From Candidatus Obscuribacterales bacterium (GTDB lineage: Bacteria; Cyanobacteriota; Vampirovibrionia; Obscuribacterales; Obscuribacteraceae), in NCBI GenBank assembly GCA_021732025.1, contig JAKFVU010000077.1:1-64000 (forward strand): 64,000 bases of DNA, given 5' to 3'. The notes beneath the pieces were generated by a model. That model saw nothing but the letters and a program-made list of their open reading frames with translations, was not told where the DNA came from and made no database searches. The position numbers were made by a program, and so were the translations under genes. Shown here piece by piece: positions 18,220-26,744 of this stretch (position 1 is its first letter; every line of letters begins with the position of its first letter).

Positions 18220-19632
18220 GTGAAGTACTGCGAGAACATCCTGGAAACTATTGGCCAAACTCCTCTTGTTAAGCTTAACAAGGTGACTCTGGGCTTGAAG
18301 CCAACTATTTTGGCTAAGCTTGAAGTTTTTAATCCGGGAGGATCGATCAAGGATAGGCCCTCTTTGAAAATGATTGAGGAGGCTGAAAAGGCTGGCTTGC
18401 TCAAACCGGGCGGCACGATTATCGAGCCAACCTCCGGCAATACCGGTACCGGATTAGCGCAAATTGCAGCTGTCAAAGGCTACAAGTGCATTTTGATCTG
18501 TCCTGATAAGGTCGCTCCTGAAAAGATCAATTTGCTCAAAGCATATGGTGCTGAAGTAGTAATGGTTCCTTCAACTGTTTCTGCCAGTTCGCCAGAGAGT
18601 TATTATTCTGTCGCCAACAGATTGACCATGGAAATTCCTGGTTCCTTCCAGCCCAACCAATTTGCTAATCCTAATAATCCTGATGCTCACTACGAGACCA
18701 CAGGCCCAGAAATTTGGGAGCAAACCTCAGGCAAAATTACTTGCTTGGTGGCAGGAGCTGGTACTGGCGGCACCATTTCTGGTACTGCTAGATATTTGAA
18801 AGAAAAGAATCCGAATATCAAAATAATTGGCGCCGACCCAGAGGGTTCAATCTATTCAGGTGATACCCCAGGCTCTTACAAAGTTGAAGGTATTGGTGAA
18901 GACTTTATTCCACGCAATGCTGATTTGAAGATTGTTGATCACTTCGAACGTGTTTCAGACAAAGAATCCTTCCTCATGGCCCGTCGCTTAGTGCGAGAAG
19001 AAGGTCTGCTCATCGGTGGTTCGTGCGGAACAGCTACTGTCGCTGCTCTGCGAGTGGCTGCCACCATGACCGAAAAAGATGTGATTGTAGTAATTCTGCC
19101 CGATGGCGGCAGAGGCTATTTGAGCAAAATTTATTCTGATGATTGGATGCGCGAATTTGGTTATTTGCAAGCTGAAGGTCTGAGTTTCTTTGCCAAAGAT
19201 TTGCTTGCTGGCAAGACCAGCTCAGGCAAAGTACCAGCCATGATTACAATCAAGCCTGATGATACTGTGCAGATGGCTATCGAAATTATGCAAAAGTATG
19301 AAATCGATCAACTTCCGGTGGTCACTGCTGCCGGTCAAAACGTTGGCCACATCAATGATTTGATCACTATGCAAATTGTTTATGAGCGCAAACATCCAGA
19401 GTCAACTACTGTTTCATCGGTAATGGGTCGCCCCTTCCCTCAGCTTGATGTCGATAGCGAAATCGATAGAGTCTATAAGCAATTCAAGCTGGGTAGCAAT
19501 ATGGTTATTCTCACTAAAGAGGGTAAGGCCTGCGCTGTGTTGACCAAGTTTGACATTGTTTCGCACCTGAAAGCATCGAGTCATATCGAAGCCCCAGAGG
19601 TCAAAGCCAAAGGCACCAAAATTACTGTTTAG
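18220..19632 (+). CDS. cystathionine beta-synthase / cysteine-synthase family protein with C-terminal tandem CBS domains
   Basis: NILETIGQTPLVKLNK, NPGGSIKDRPSLKMI (PLP Lys), EPTSGNTGTGLA, then CBS-domain pair (MITIKPDDTVQMAIEIMQKYEIDQLPVV...). GTG 18220 with GGAGGA SD preferred over ATG 18205. Confidence 0.92.
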   Translation: MKYCENILETIGQTPLVKLNKVTLGLKPTILAKLEVFNPGGSIKDRPSLKMIEEAEKAGLLKPGGTIIEPTSGNTGTGLAQIAAVKGYKCILICPDKVAPEKINLLKAYGAEVVMVPSTVSASSPESYYSVANRLTMEIPGSFQPNQFANPNNPDAHYETTGPEIWEQTSGKITCLVAGAGTGGTISGTARYLKEKNPNIKIIGADPEGSIYSGDTPGSYKVEGIGEDFIPRNADLKIVDHFERVSDKESFLMARRLVREEGLLIGGSCGTATVAALRVAATMTEKDVIVVILPDGGRGYLSKIYSDDWMREFGYLQAEGLSFFAKDLLAGKTSSGKVPAMITIKPDDTVQMAIEIMQKYEIDQLPVVTAAGQNVGHINDLITMQIVYERKHPESTTVSSVMGRPFPQLDVDSEIDRVYKQFKLGSNMVILTKEGKACAVLTKFDIVSHLKASSHIEAPEVKAKGTKITV

Positions 19633-19673
19633 GCATAAACCTAGGCATAAAAAAATATCAGAGGAGATTATCG

Positions 19674-20840
19674 ATGAAGTTCTCGACCAAGGCCATCCAT
19701 GCAGGCCAGGAGCCAGATCCAACTACTGGAGCCATTATTCCACCGGTTTATCAAACTTCTACATATGTGCAAGAGGGCTTGAATCAGCATAAGGGCTTTG
19801 AGTATGCTCGTACTCAGAACCCCACTCGCTTTGCCTTAGAAGAATGTTTAGCCGCTTTAGAAGGCGCCAAGTATGGTCTGTGCTTTGGTTCTGGATTAGC
19901 TGCGGAAGGCAACATCATGAATCTGCTTTCGAGCGGTGATCATGTAATTTGTGGCGATGATGTTTATGGTGGCACTTACCGTTTATTTGAAAAAGTATGG
20001 AAGCGTTACGGCATTACTTTTACTTATGTAGATGCTAGTGATGCTACTAAGGTAAAAGCAGCGATTCAGCCCAACACCAAAATGATCTGGATTGAAACGC
20101 CCACCAACCCATTGCTCAGGCTCTGCGACATTAAGGCTATTGCTGAAGTGGCTAAGGCCGGTAAGCAAATAACAGTTGTTGATAATACTTTTGCTAGCCC
20201 TTATTTGCAGAATCCCATTGCTTTGGGTGCTGATATTGTGGTGCACTCAGTGACTAAATATATCGGTGGCCACAGTGATGTGATTGGTGGAGCTGTTCTT
20301 ACATCGCGCGACGATCTCTATGAAACTCTGAAATTCCACCAGAATGCTGTTGGTGCTGTACCAGGCCCATGGGACTGCTGGCTAGTTTTGCGCGGAGTGA
20401 AGACATTAGCAGTGCGTATGGAAGCGCACCAGAAGAATGCTATGACAATTGCTCAGTATCTCGAGAAGCATCCAGCTGTTGAAAAAGTTATGTATCCAGG
20501 CCTGGCTAGCCATCCTCAACATGCTCTAGCTAAGGCGCAAATGAATGGCTTTGGTGGCATGGTTTCGTTTGTACTTAAAGGTGGCGAAGAAAGCGCTCGC
20601 CAATTCTTGGGTTCAACAAAACTGTTTTCGTTAGCTGAAAGTCTTGGTGGTGTCGAGTCTCTCGTCTGCCATCCAGTATCAATGACCCACGGCTCTATTC
20701 CTAAAGCCGAACGTGATGCTCGTGGTGTGGTTGATGCACTGGTGAGACTTTCAGTCGGCATCGAAGACATTGACGATTTAGTCAAAGACCTTGAAGCTGG
20801 TTTAGCTAAAGTAACTGTCTTAGCTGGTGCTGCTAAGTAA
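19674..20840 (+). CDS. Cys/Met metabolism PLP enzyme, cystathionine gamma-lyase/gamma-synthase family
   Basis: TKAIHAGQEPDPTTGAIIPPVYQTSTY, SVTKYIGGHSDVIGG (PLP Lys), SLGGVESLVCHP; directly follows CBS gene. Confidence 0.94.
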   Translation: MKFSTKAIHAGQEPDPTTGAIIPPVYQTSTYVQEGLNQHKGFEYARTQNPTRFALEECLAALEGAKYGLCFGSGLAAEGNIMNLLSSGDHVICGDDVYGGTYRLFEKVWKRYGITFTYVDASDATKVKAAIQPNTKMIWIETPTNPLLRLCDIKAIAEVAKAGKQITVVDNTFASPYLQNPIALGADIVVHSVTKYIGGHSDVIGGAVLTSRDDLYETLKFHQNAVGAVPGPWDCWLVLRGVKTLAVRMEAHQKNAMTIAQYLEKHPAVEKVMYPGLASHPQHALAKAQMNGFGGMVSFVLKGGEESARQFLGSTKLFSLAESLGGVESLVCHPVSMTHGSIPKAERDARGVVDALVRLSVGIEDIDDLVKDLEAGLAKVTVLAGAAK

Positions 20841-20850
20841 TTCAGCTGAT

Positions 20851-23001
20851 TTATTCAATATCAGGATGATAGTCGAGCTTAACTTTCTTGAGCGCGGCTA
20901 CTTCTTGGCGCAGCGCTATAGCTTCGGCTTCTTTGCCTACCTGGCCCTTATAATCAGCCATAGCATTTAAACTTTCGATTAAGAGTTTGTAGGCGCGTAC
21001 TGAGTTATTGTTGCTCTTGTCTAGCTTGTTATATTTGCGCAGCTTTTTAAGGGCAGTCTCTAATTCTCTTTCGGCTTGGGTAAATTGGCTGCGGTCGCGG
21101 TCAAACTGACCTAATCTCAGCCAAGACTCGGCCTCATCAATCGGGCTAGTTTCAGATTTGCTGCGCTCGTTGACTTTAGTCTTAATAGCTAAGGCTTCTG
21201 CCAACAAAGGGCGCACCTGGCTCACTTCATCTTGTTGCCAATGTGAGTAAGCTAGTTCTGTTTTTAGATCAGCTAATTGCGGGTCATCATCACCGGCTAG
21301 TTGTGAGTAAAGTAGCGACGCTTGAGTAAGTAAATCTTCTTGATCGTCAAAGGCCTGCACCGAACCTAATCGTCTAGATACGCCAATGATAGCTTCGATT
21401 TTTGTGCCCATCTGCAGAGCTAATTCGTAAACAAAAGTGCGGCTGTCTCCTTGCGAATTCTTTGCCATAGCGCCTTGGCGCAAAGCGGCTATACGGGTTA
21501 TTTCTTGGCGAGCCAGCTCGCAGTCAGCGAGGGCTCGGTCGCGATTTATTTGCCCCATGCTGCGCAGAATCTGCTCGGTTTCTTTGGGACGATTGGTGGC
21601 ATTGGCTAATTTAAGACGGGCTCTCAATACGTTTAATTTTCGCCCGAAATTGTCGCCAAATTTAGTAGCCACCTCTTCTGCTTTGAGAAAAGAAGAACCT
21701 GCTTCATCAAAGCGATTTTGCTTGGCTAGCTCTTCACCGCGGGCTATCCAAAAGGTATATGACCAGCGGTTTATCAGCGTGCCCCGGTCATTTTCAGGCC
21801 CGGGCCAGACAAATACTGTCCAGTAAATAGCAGATGAGATAAGTAGCCCGCAGACAGCAAATGCCACTACCACTGGTAGCAAGCGTTCTTTGTCGCGAGC
21901 GGTTAGATAGAGCCCTGAGCGGTCGGTAATTTCGTCAGCTCTTTTGGTTGAGGCTGCGGTGACAGAATTGGCCGAGTTGATTGGGAGGGGAATTACAATT
22001 TGCGAATCGGTACCAGTGGCCGTGTGAGCCAGCGGTACTTTCGGTAGTGGTTCGCCATAAATTTCTTGATAAAGCTCAGCCACGCTGCTGCAACGATCAT
22101 CGGCCCGTTTAGACAGACATTTCATCACTGATTCTTCGAGCTGAGGCGATAACTCAAGCTTGGGAGCTGCCTGCTTTAGCGTTAGGGGCACATCTTTAAG
22201 GTGCATGTGCATTGTTTCTAATGCCGACTCCCCTACCAATGGTCGTCTGCCACTCAAGGCTTCGTACATCAAACAACCAATTGAGTAAATGTCTGAGCGA
22301 GCATCGAGCGACTTACCGGCACACTGCTCTGGGCTCATGTACAAAGGCGATCCGAACACTTCGCCGGTGCGAGTGAGGTTTTGTCCCATGTTGCTTGAAT
22401 CGGTAATTTTGGCGATACCAAAGTCGACTAGTTTGACGAGAACACTGCCGTCTGTTTGGGGTATCAAAAATAGATTGCTTGGTTTTAGATCGCGGTGAAT
22501 CACGCCTTTTGAATGTGCATGATCGAGACCGGCCAACGCTTGTCTGAAAATTTCGCGAGCCTGTGGTTCAGTTAAGAAAACATCTCTTTCTAGTACGGTT
22601 GAAAGATCTTCCCCTTCGAGATAATCCATGACTAGGTAGGCCTTACCTTCATTGGTGATACCAAAATCATGCATAGTGACGATGTTAGGGTGTGACAGAT
22701 TGCTGGCAGCCTTGGCTTCATACTGAAAGCGCTGAAACATTGAAGAGTCAGAAAGAAGAAATGGATGCAGCAATTTCACTGCACAGATTCTTTCCATATA
22801 TTTGTGGCGGGCTTTGTAGATGACACTCATGCCGCCAGAGCCAAGCACTGAAAGAATCTCGTACTTGTCGGCAAAGACGGTGCCAACTAGAGCATCTTTA
22901 GCCAGAGGGGCCAATTGTGAGCCATCGTCGGGGCAGACCATGACCTCGTTGCTATATTCTTTTTTGCAAGTCAGGCAGACTTTGCTAAAACTTTCCATCA
23001 T
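20851..23001 (-). CDS. Ser/Thr protein kinase (PknB-like) with N-terminal zinc ribbon, single TM and C-terminal TPR-like region
   Basis: CLTCKKEYSNEVMVCPDDG; YEILSVLGSGGMSVIYKARHKYM; GVIHRDLKPSNLFL; VDFGIAKI; APE-like SPEQ; TM YPVVVAFAVCGLLISSAIYWTVF-like segment. Confidence 0.93.
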   Translation of the reverse strand: MMESFSKVCLTCKKEYSNEVMVCPDDGSQLAPLAKDALVGTVFADKYEILSVLGSGGMSVIYKARHKYMERICAVKLLHPFLLSDSSMFQRFQYEAKAASNLSHPNIVTMHDFGITNEGKAYLVMDYLEGEDLSTVLERDVFLTEPQAREIFRQALAGLDHAHSKGVIHRDLKPSNLFLIPQTDGSVLVKLVDFGIAKITDSSNMGQNLTRTGEVFGSPLYMSPEQCAGKSLDARSDIYSIGCLMYEALSGRRPLVGESALETMHMHLKDVPLTLKQAAPKLELSPQLEESVMKCLSKRADDRCSSVAELYQEIYGEPLPKVPLAHTATGTDSQIVIPLPINSANSVTAASTKRADEITDRSGLYLTARDKERLLPVVVAFAVCGLLISSAIYWTVFVWPGPENDRGTLINRWSYTFWIARGEELAKQNRFDEAGSSFLKAEEVATKFGDNFGRKLNVLRARLKLANATNRPKETEQILRSMGQINRDRALADCELARQEITRIAALRQGAMAKNSQGDSRTFVYELALQMGTKIEAIIGVSRRLGSVQAFDDQEDLLTQASLLYSQLAGDDDPQLADLKTELAYSHWQQDEVSQVRPLLAEALAIKTKVNERSKSETSPIDEAESWLRLGQFDRDRSQFTQAERELETALKKLRKYNKLDKSNNNSVRAYKLLIESLNAMADYKGQVGKEAEAIALRQEVAALKKVKLDYHPDIE

Positions 23002-23068
23002 GCTCTTTCTGAGTAGATCTAAAGATTACCCGATTTTGACGCTTGGCATGCCGTTAGAATAACCCATA

Positions 23069-23614
23069 TTAGTTCTTGCGGATAAAGGGCATTAGTGATC
23101 CGACTAGAAAAATAGCGATACAAATAACTTCTCCGCTTAAGGCATTGGGGTCGCCGCCGTCTTCCAGAGACAAATTCGACACTTGTATGCTTGTCAAAAG
23201 CATATCTCGGCTGGGACCGATGGCTAGACCAATTATCAGAGCAATCAGTGCCACAGTGGTTACTTTGGGGCCGAGCTTGTAGGAGGCCGCTCTGTGCAAG
23301 GCTTTGCCTAAAAAGACTGCGGCAAAAAACTGTATAAAGTAGCCGTACATGCCCATTATCTCAAGGTGTGGCTGGACAAAACCCCAGGCCACTCCTAAAA
23401 GAATACCGGCCACGCTTAGCTTTACTAAGACTTTGGGGCTGGTTAAAAGTACATGTGAGGTGAAGCGACTGGCGCATTTTTTGCAACGATTGCCGACTTC
23501 ACATTGAACGAAACATTTGGGGCAAACTTGGCCATTGCAGTCGACACACTTTAAAGCCGAGTCTCGGCAAGAGTGCGACCCTTTGAGTTTTTGTAGTGCA
23601 GGATTTTCTGACAT
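23069..23614 (-). CDS. zinc-finger (B-box-like) membrane protein
   Basis: CX2C arrays (CVDCNGQVCPKCFVQCEVGNRCKKC) followed by about four TM segments. Confidence 0.6.
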   Translation of the reverse strand: MSENPALQKLKGSHSCRDSALKCVDCNGQVCPKCFVQCEVGNRCKKCASRFTSHVLLTSPKVLVKLSVAGILLGVAWGFVQPHLEIMGMYGYFIQFFAAVFLGKALHRAASYKLGPKVTTVALIALIIGLAIGPSRDMLLTSIQVSNLSLEDGGDPNALSGEVICIAIFLVGSLMPFIRKN

Positions 23615-23760
23615 TGTTCTAAATTCTGAAACAAATTCTAATTCTAAAGTAAAAGATTAAAAAAGTTCTTGCTGTCAACTGGAGTTTAATGGACTGAAGC
23701 CGGTAATCTCTATTCAATGTTACTGAGTCAACTTAGCTCGATCAGGTTTTAGGAGACGTC

Positions 23761-24759
23761 GTGTCTGAAAATGCAAAGGCTGCTTTGACCAAGAGCGTAA
23801 GTTTTCTTGGTATGGGAATCATGGGAGCCGCAATGGCTGCCAATTTAGCGCCAGCTATCGCCCGCAGCGGTGGTCGCCTCAAGGTCTGGAACCGCTCCAC
23901 TGGCAAAGCCGGAATTGAGCTAGCCAAAGCGGCTGGGGCGGAAGATTTTGCCCACTTGAAAGACTGTTTGGCTGGAAGTGAGATTGTCTTTAGTTGCCTG
24001 GGTGATGAACGTGACGTTGGTTCGGTTTTAACCGGACCCGGTGGAGTATCTGAATTTGCGGCCCCAGGATGCGTGGTTGTTGACTTCAGTACTATTGGCC
24101 CCAAGGCGGCCCGATCTATTGCAAAATCTTTGGCTAGCGCCGATATGCAGTTTCTTGATGCACCAGTTACTGGCGGCGATAGCGGAGCCAAGCAAGGCAC
24201 TCTCACTATCATGGTTGGGGGCGACTTGGCTGCATTTCAGGCGCTGATGCCCTATTTAGAAACCATGGGCAAGACTATTCGCCATTGCGGCAAATCTGGT
24301 AATGGCCAAGCCTTGAAGTTGGCAAACCAGACTCTATGTGCTCTCAATTTAATTGGTGTTTGCGAAGCTGTTTCAATGGCTGAAGAGCTAGGCTTAGACA
24401 AGAAACTTGTGGTTGATGTGCTCGAGAACGGAGCCGGTGGTTCTTGGTCATTGAGCAATCTTGGACGGCGAATTCTGGCTGATGATATGGCTCCAGGCTT
24501 CGCTACTAACCATATGCTTAAAGACCTGCGCTTGGCCTTTGAGAATCTCGACCCGGCTGGTCGTTTACCGGGCACTCGTTTGGCTTTTGAATTGTTCGAA
24601 GAAGCCATGGCCACAGTTGGTAAAGATGCAAGCCAAGAACTTGGCACCCAAGCCATGATCAAAGCCTATCAAGAGAGAAAGGCTTACCAGGAGAAAGAGC
24701 TTGCGCCTGGTCGGGCCGGCGACCGCATCACACTTGAATGGCAACTCGACACCGAGTAG
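23761..24759 (+). CDS. NAD-binding beta-hydroxyacid dehydrogenase (3-hydroxyisobutyrate dehydrogenase family)
   Basis: SFLGMGIMGAAMAANL; FLDAPVTGGDSGAKQGTLTIMVGG; GKSGNGQALKLANQ. Confidence 0.9.
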   Translation: MSENAKAALTKSVSFLGMGIMGAAMAANLAPAIARSGGRLKVWNRSTGKAGIELAKAAGAEDFAHLKDCLAGSEIVFSCLGDERDVGSVLTGPGGVSEFAAPGCVVVDFSTIGPKAARSIAKSLASADMQFLDAPVTGGDSGAKQGTLTIMVGGDLAAFQALMPYLETMGKTIRHCGKSGNGQALKLANQTLCALNLIGVCEAVSMAEELGLDKKLVVDVLENGAGGSWSLSNLGRRILADDMAPGFATNHMLKDLRLAFENLDPAGRLPGTRLAFELFEEAMATVGKDASQELGTQAMIKAYQERKAYQEKELAPGRAGDRITLEWQLDTE

Positions 24760-24897
24760 CCACTATGTGAAAAAACAGAATATCGCCTAGATATACCTGT
24801 ATCGTTTTGAAAGAATTTAAACAAAAAGCGCTACACAAGCCCTCTCTGGTGGAGTAGCATTGGCGATTACTGACGTAAAAACAAGTAGGGGAACGTA

Positions 24898-25110
24898 ATG
24901 TCGCAAACAGCCACAGCTACAGAGAGAGAATCAGTTATGGACACTGCTTTATTAGACGAAGTAGTGCACTGGGTAAAGACTTTGACTTCGGTTGGCGTCT
25001 CACCTGACTGCGCCGCTACACTTACAACCGAAATTCTCCTAGCCACCAGCGAATCAGCTGATGAGTTCGGCGAGTACGGCGAAGACATGGAAGAATTCGA
25101 CGAAGAATAA
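24898..25110 (+). CDS. small acidic protein (70 aa)
   Basis: Standalone ORF with acidic tail SADEFGEYGEDMEEFDEE, followed by strong terminator. Confidence 0.55.
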   Translation: MSQTATATERESVMDTALLDEVVHWVKTLTSVGVSPDCAATLTTEILLATSESADEFGEYGEDMEEFDEE

Positions 25111-25136
25111 TTGTTCCATTTGTAGTATCGAATATT

Positions 25137-25172
25137 AAAACTCCCTCCATAGCCATGGGGGGAGTTTTTTGC
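25137..25172 (+). terminator. Rho-independent terminator
   Basis: AAACTCCCTCCAT-AGCC-ATGGGGGGAGTTTTTT. Confidence 0.85.
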
Positions 25173-25235
25173 TTTAGCGGGCAAATAGTTGGAAGCACCT
25201 TGCTACAGCATTTCTAAAGCGTCCATAGCCTGTTT

Positions 25236-26744
25236 ATGCCAATAGAGCCAGTTACCCAACTTACACAACCTAGCAGTGAGCAACTTCCTTCAGTTTCTAC
25301 TCAGCCAATTGAGCTGAGATATAGAGCTGGCTTCACTGCTTTGGCTTTTCTCTTGGCCCTCTCTCCGATTTGGTTTTGCTGGTCGATACTTGCGGCCTTC
25401 AGTTTGGCTGCCCAGGCTTGGGCTAACATCAGCACTGGAGTGAGCGGATCGGAAATTACCATTGCCTCAATATTGTTTTATTTGCTTCTCGTTTTCTTGG
25501 GTTGTGTTGCCGTCAGTGTCTGTGCCGACACCAAATTGATTGTTAGTAAAGAGTCGTTGCGTCTTCCTTGGCAATATCTTTTCGACTCTAAGTTTTGCAT
25601 TGCTAGATCTTGGACAACTTTGATAGAAGTAGAATTTGCCTTCAACGATAGAGTAAGTCTTCTTGAGCGCATGCATCCGCAACGAATGATCTTGCATTTT
25701 GCCGATGGTGCAAAGGTTACATTGTTGCTGAATGGTCTATCTAAGGCTGATCTCAAAGAGTTTATTTTGGCCGTTCAAGCCTATGCGCTTCAAGCAAAAT
25801 TCAAACCCGCTCTTAATACGCTCGATCTCAATCTTGGGGCTATTGGTCCAAGGCAAAGTGTTCATGCCTCATTTACCCAAATGTGGGAAGAGGAATTAGA
25901 GAATCGTTTTGGTTCCACAATTTTCGTTCCTTTAGAACCCGGTCAGGTAATAGACTATCAATCGACAGGTGGCAGTCGCTCGTTAAAAATTGAAGGACAG
26001 TTGTCGTTTGGCGGACTCTCTGCCGTGTATCTAGTCAGTCGCCCGGAGGCTTCTGCTGCGGAGCAAAGTCGGCTCTATGTATTGAAAGAGGCCGTCATGC
26101 CTTTAAGCACGGATGATGCTTTGAAAGCAAAAGCTTTAGAGATGTTTGAGCGTGAGTCGATGCTGCTGAGCGCCCTTAACCATGACCGCATAGCGCGGGT
26201 GCTTGATTATTTTGTCAGTGCTGGTCGAAATTATATTTTGCTTGAGCATATTGAAGGCGTTGACTTGCGCTGCTTTATTGCCGAGCAAGGTGCTCAGCCA
26301 CCGGCAGTGGTGGTACGTTGGCTTTTGGAGGCAGCCAAAATTTTGCAGTTTTTACATGGCCAAAACCCTCCCATTATCCATCGTGATGTCACTCCCGATA
26401 ATTTAGTTTTGGCTCGTGACGGTTGTTTATCTCTAATAGATTTTGGTGCGGCCAATGCGCTTTTGGGCACAGCCACAGGCACTTTGGTTGGTAAGCAGTC
26501 TTATATTGCTCCTGAGCAATTTCGCGGTAAGGCAGGGCTTAGTTCTGACATCTATTCATTAGGCGCCACCATTTACTTTTCTGTCACTGGCATAGAGCCA
26601 GAACCATTGACTGAATTGCGTGCGGGAAAAGTTGTAGCACTGCCTTCTGGTCTGGATCAGCTCATTTTCGACTGCACTCGACAAGATGTCAGCGAGCGCA
26701 TCAAAACTGCCGATGAGCTAATTGATCGAGTGCACAAGCTATGA
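25236..26744 (+). CDS. membrane-anchored Ser/Thr protein kinase with N-terminal TM/PH-like region
   Basis: Two N-terminal TMs; SFGGLSAVYLV; YVLKEAVMP; PPIIHRDVTPDNLVL; LIDFGAA; YIAPEQFRG; DIYSLGATIYFSVTG. Confidence 0.87.
   Translation: MPIEPVTQLTQPSSEQLPSVSTQPIELRYRAGFTALAFLLALSPIWFCWSILAAFSLAAQAWANISTGVSGSEITIASILFYLLLVFLGCVAVSVCADTKLIVSKESLRLPWQYLFDSKFCIARSWTTLIEVEFAFNDRVSLLERMHPQRMILHFADGAKVTLLLNGLSKADLKEFILAVQAYALQAKFKPALNTLDLNLGAIGPRQSVHASFTQMWEEELENRFGSTIFVPLEPGQVIDYQSTGGSRSLKIEGQLSFGGLSAVYLVSRPEASAAEQSRLYVLKEAVMPLSTDDALKAKALEMFERESMLLSALNHDRIARVLDYFVSAGRNYILLEHIEGVDLRCFIAEQGAQPPAVVVRWLLEAAKILQFLHGQNPPIIHRDVTPDNLVLARDGCLSLIDFGAANALLGTATGTLVGKQSYIAPEQFRGKAGLSSDIYSLGATIYFSVTGIEPEPLTELRAGKVVALPSGLDQLIFDCTRQDVSERIKTADELIDRVHKL

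Noticed and set aside
16605-18476. Full 623-aa mutase ORF from the track
   Set aside because: N-terminal 104 codons are non-homologous, overlap the divergent CBS gene, and ATG 18164 matches the family start.
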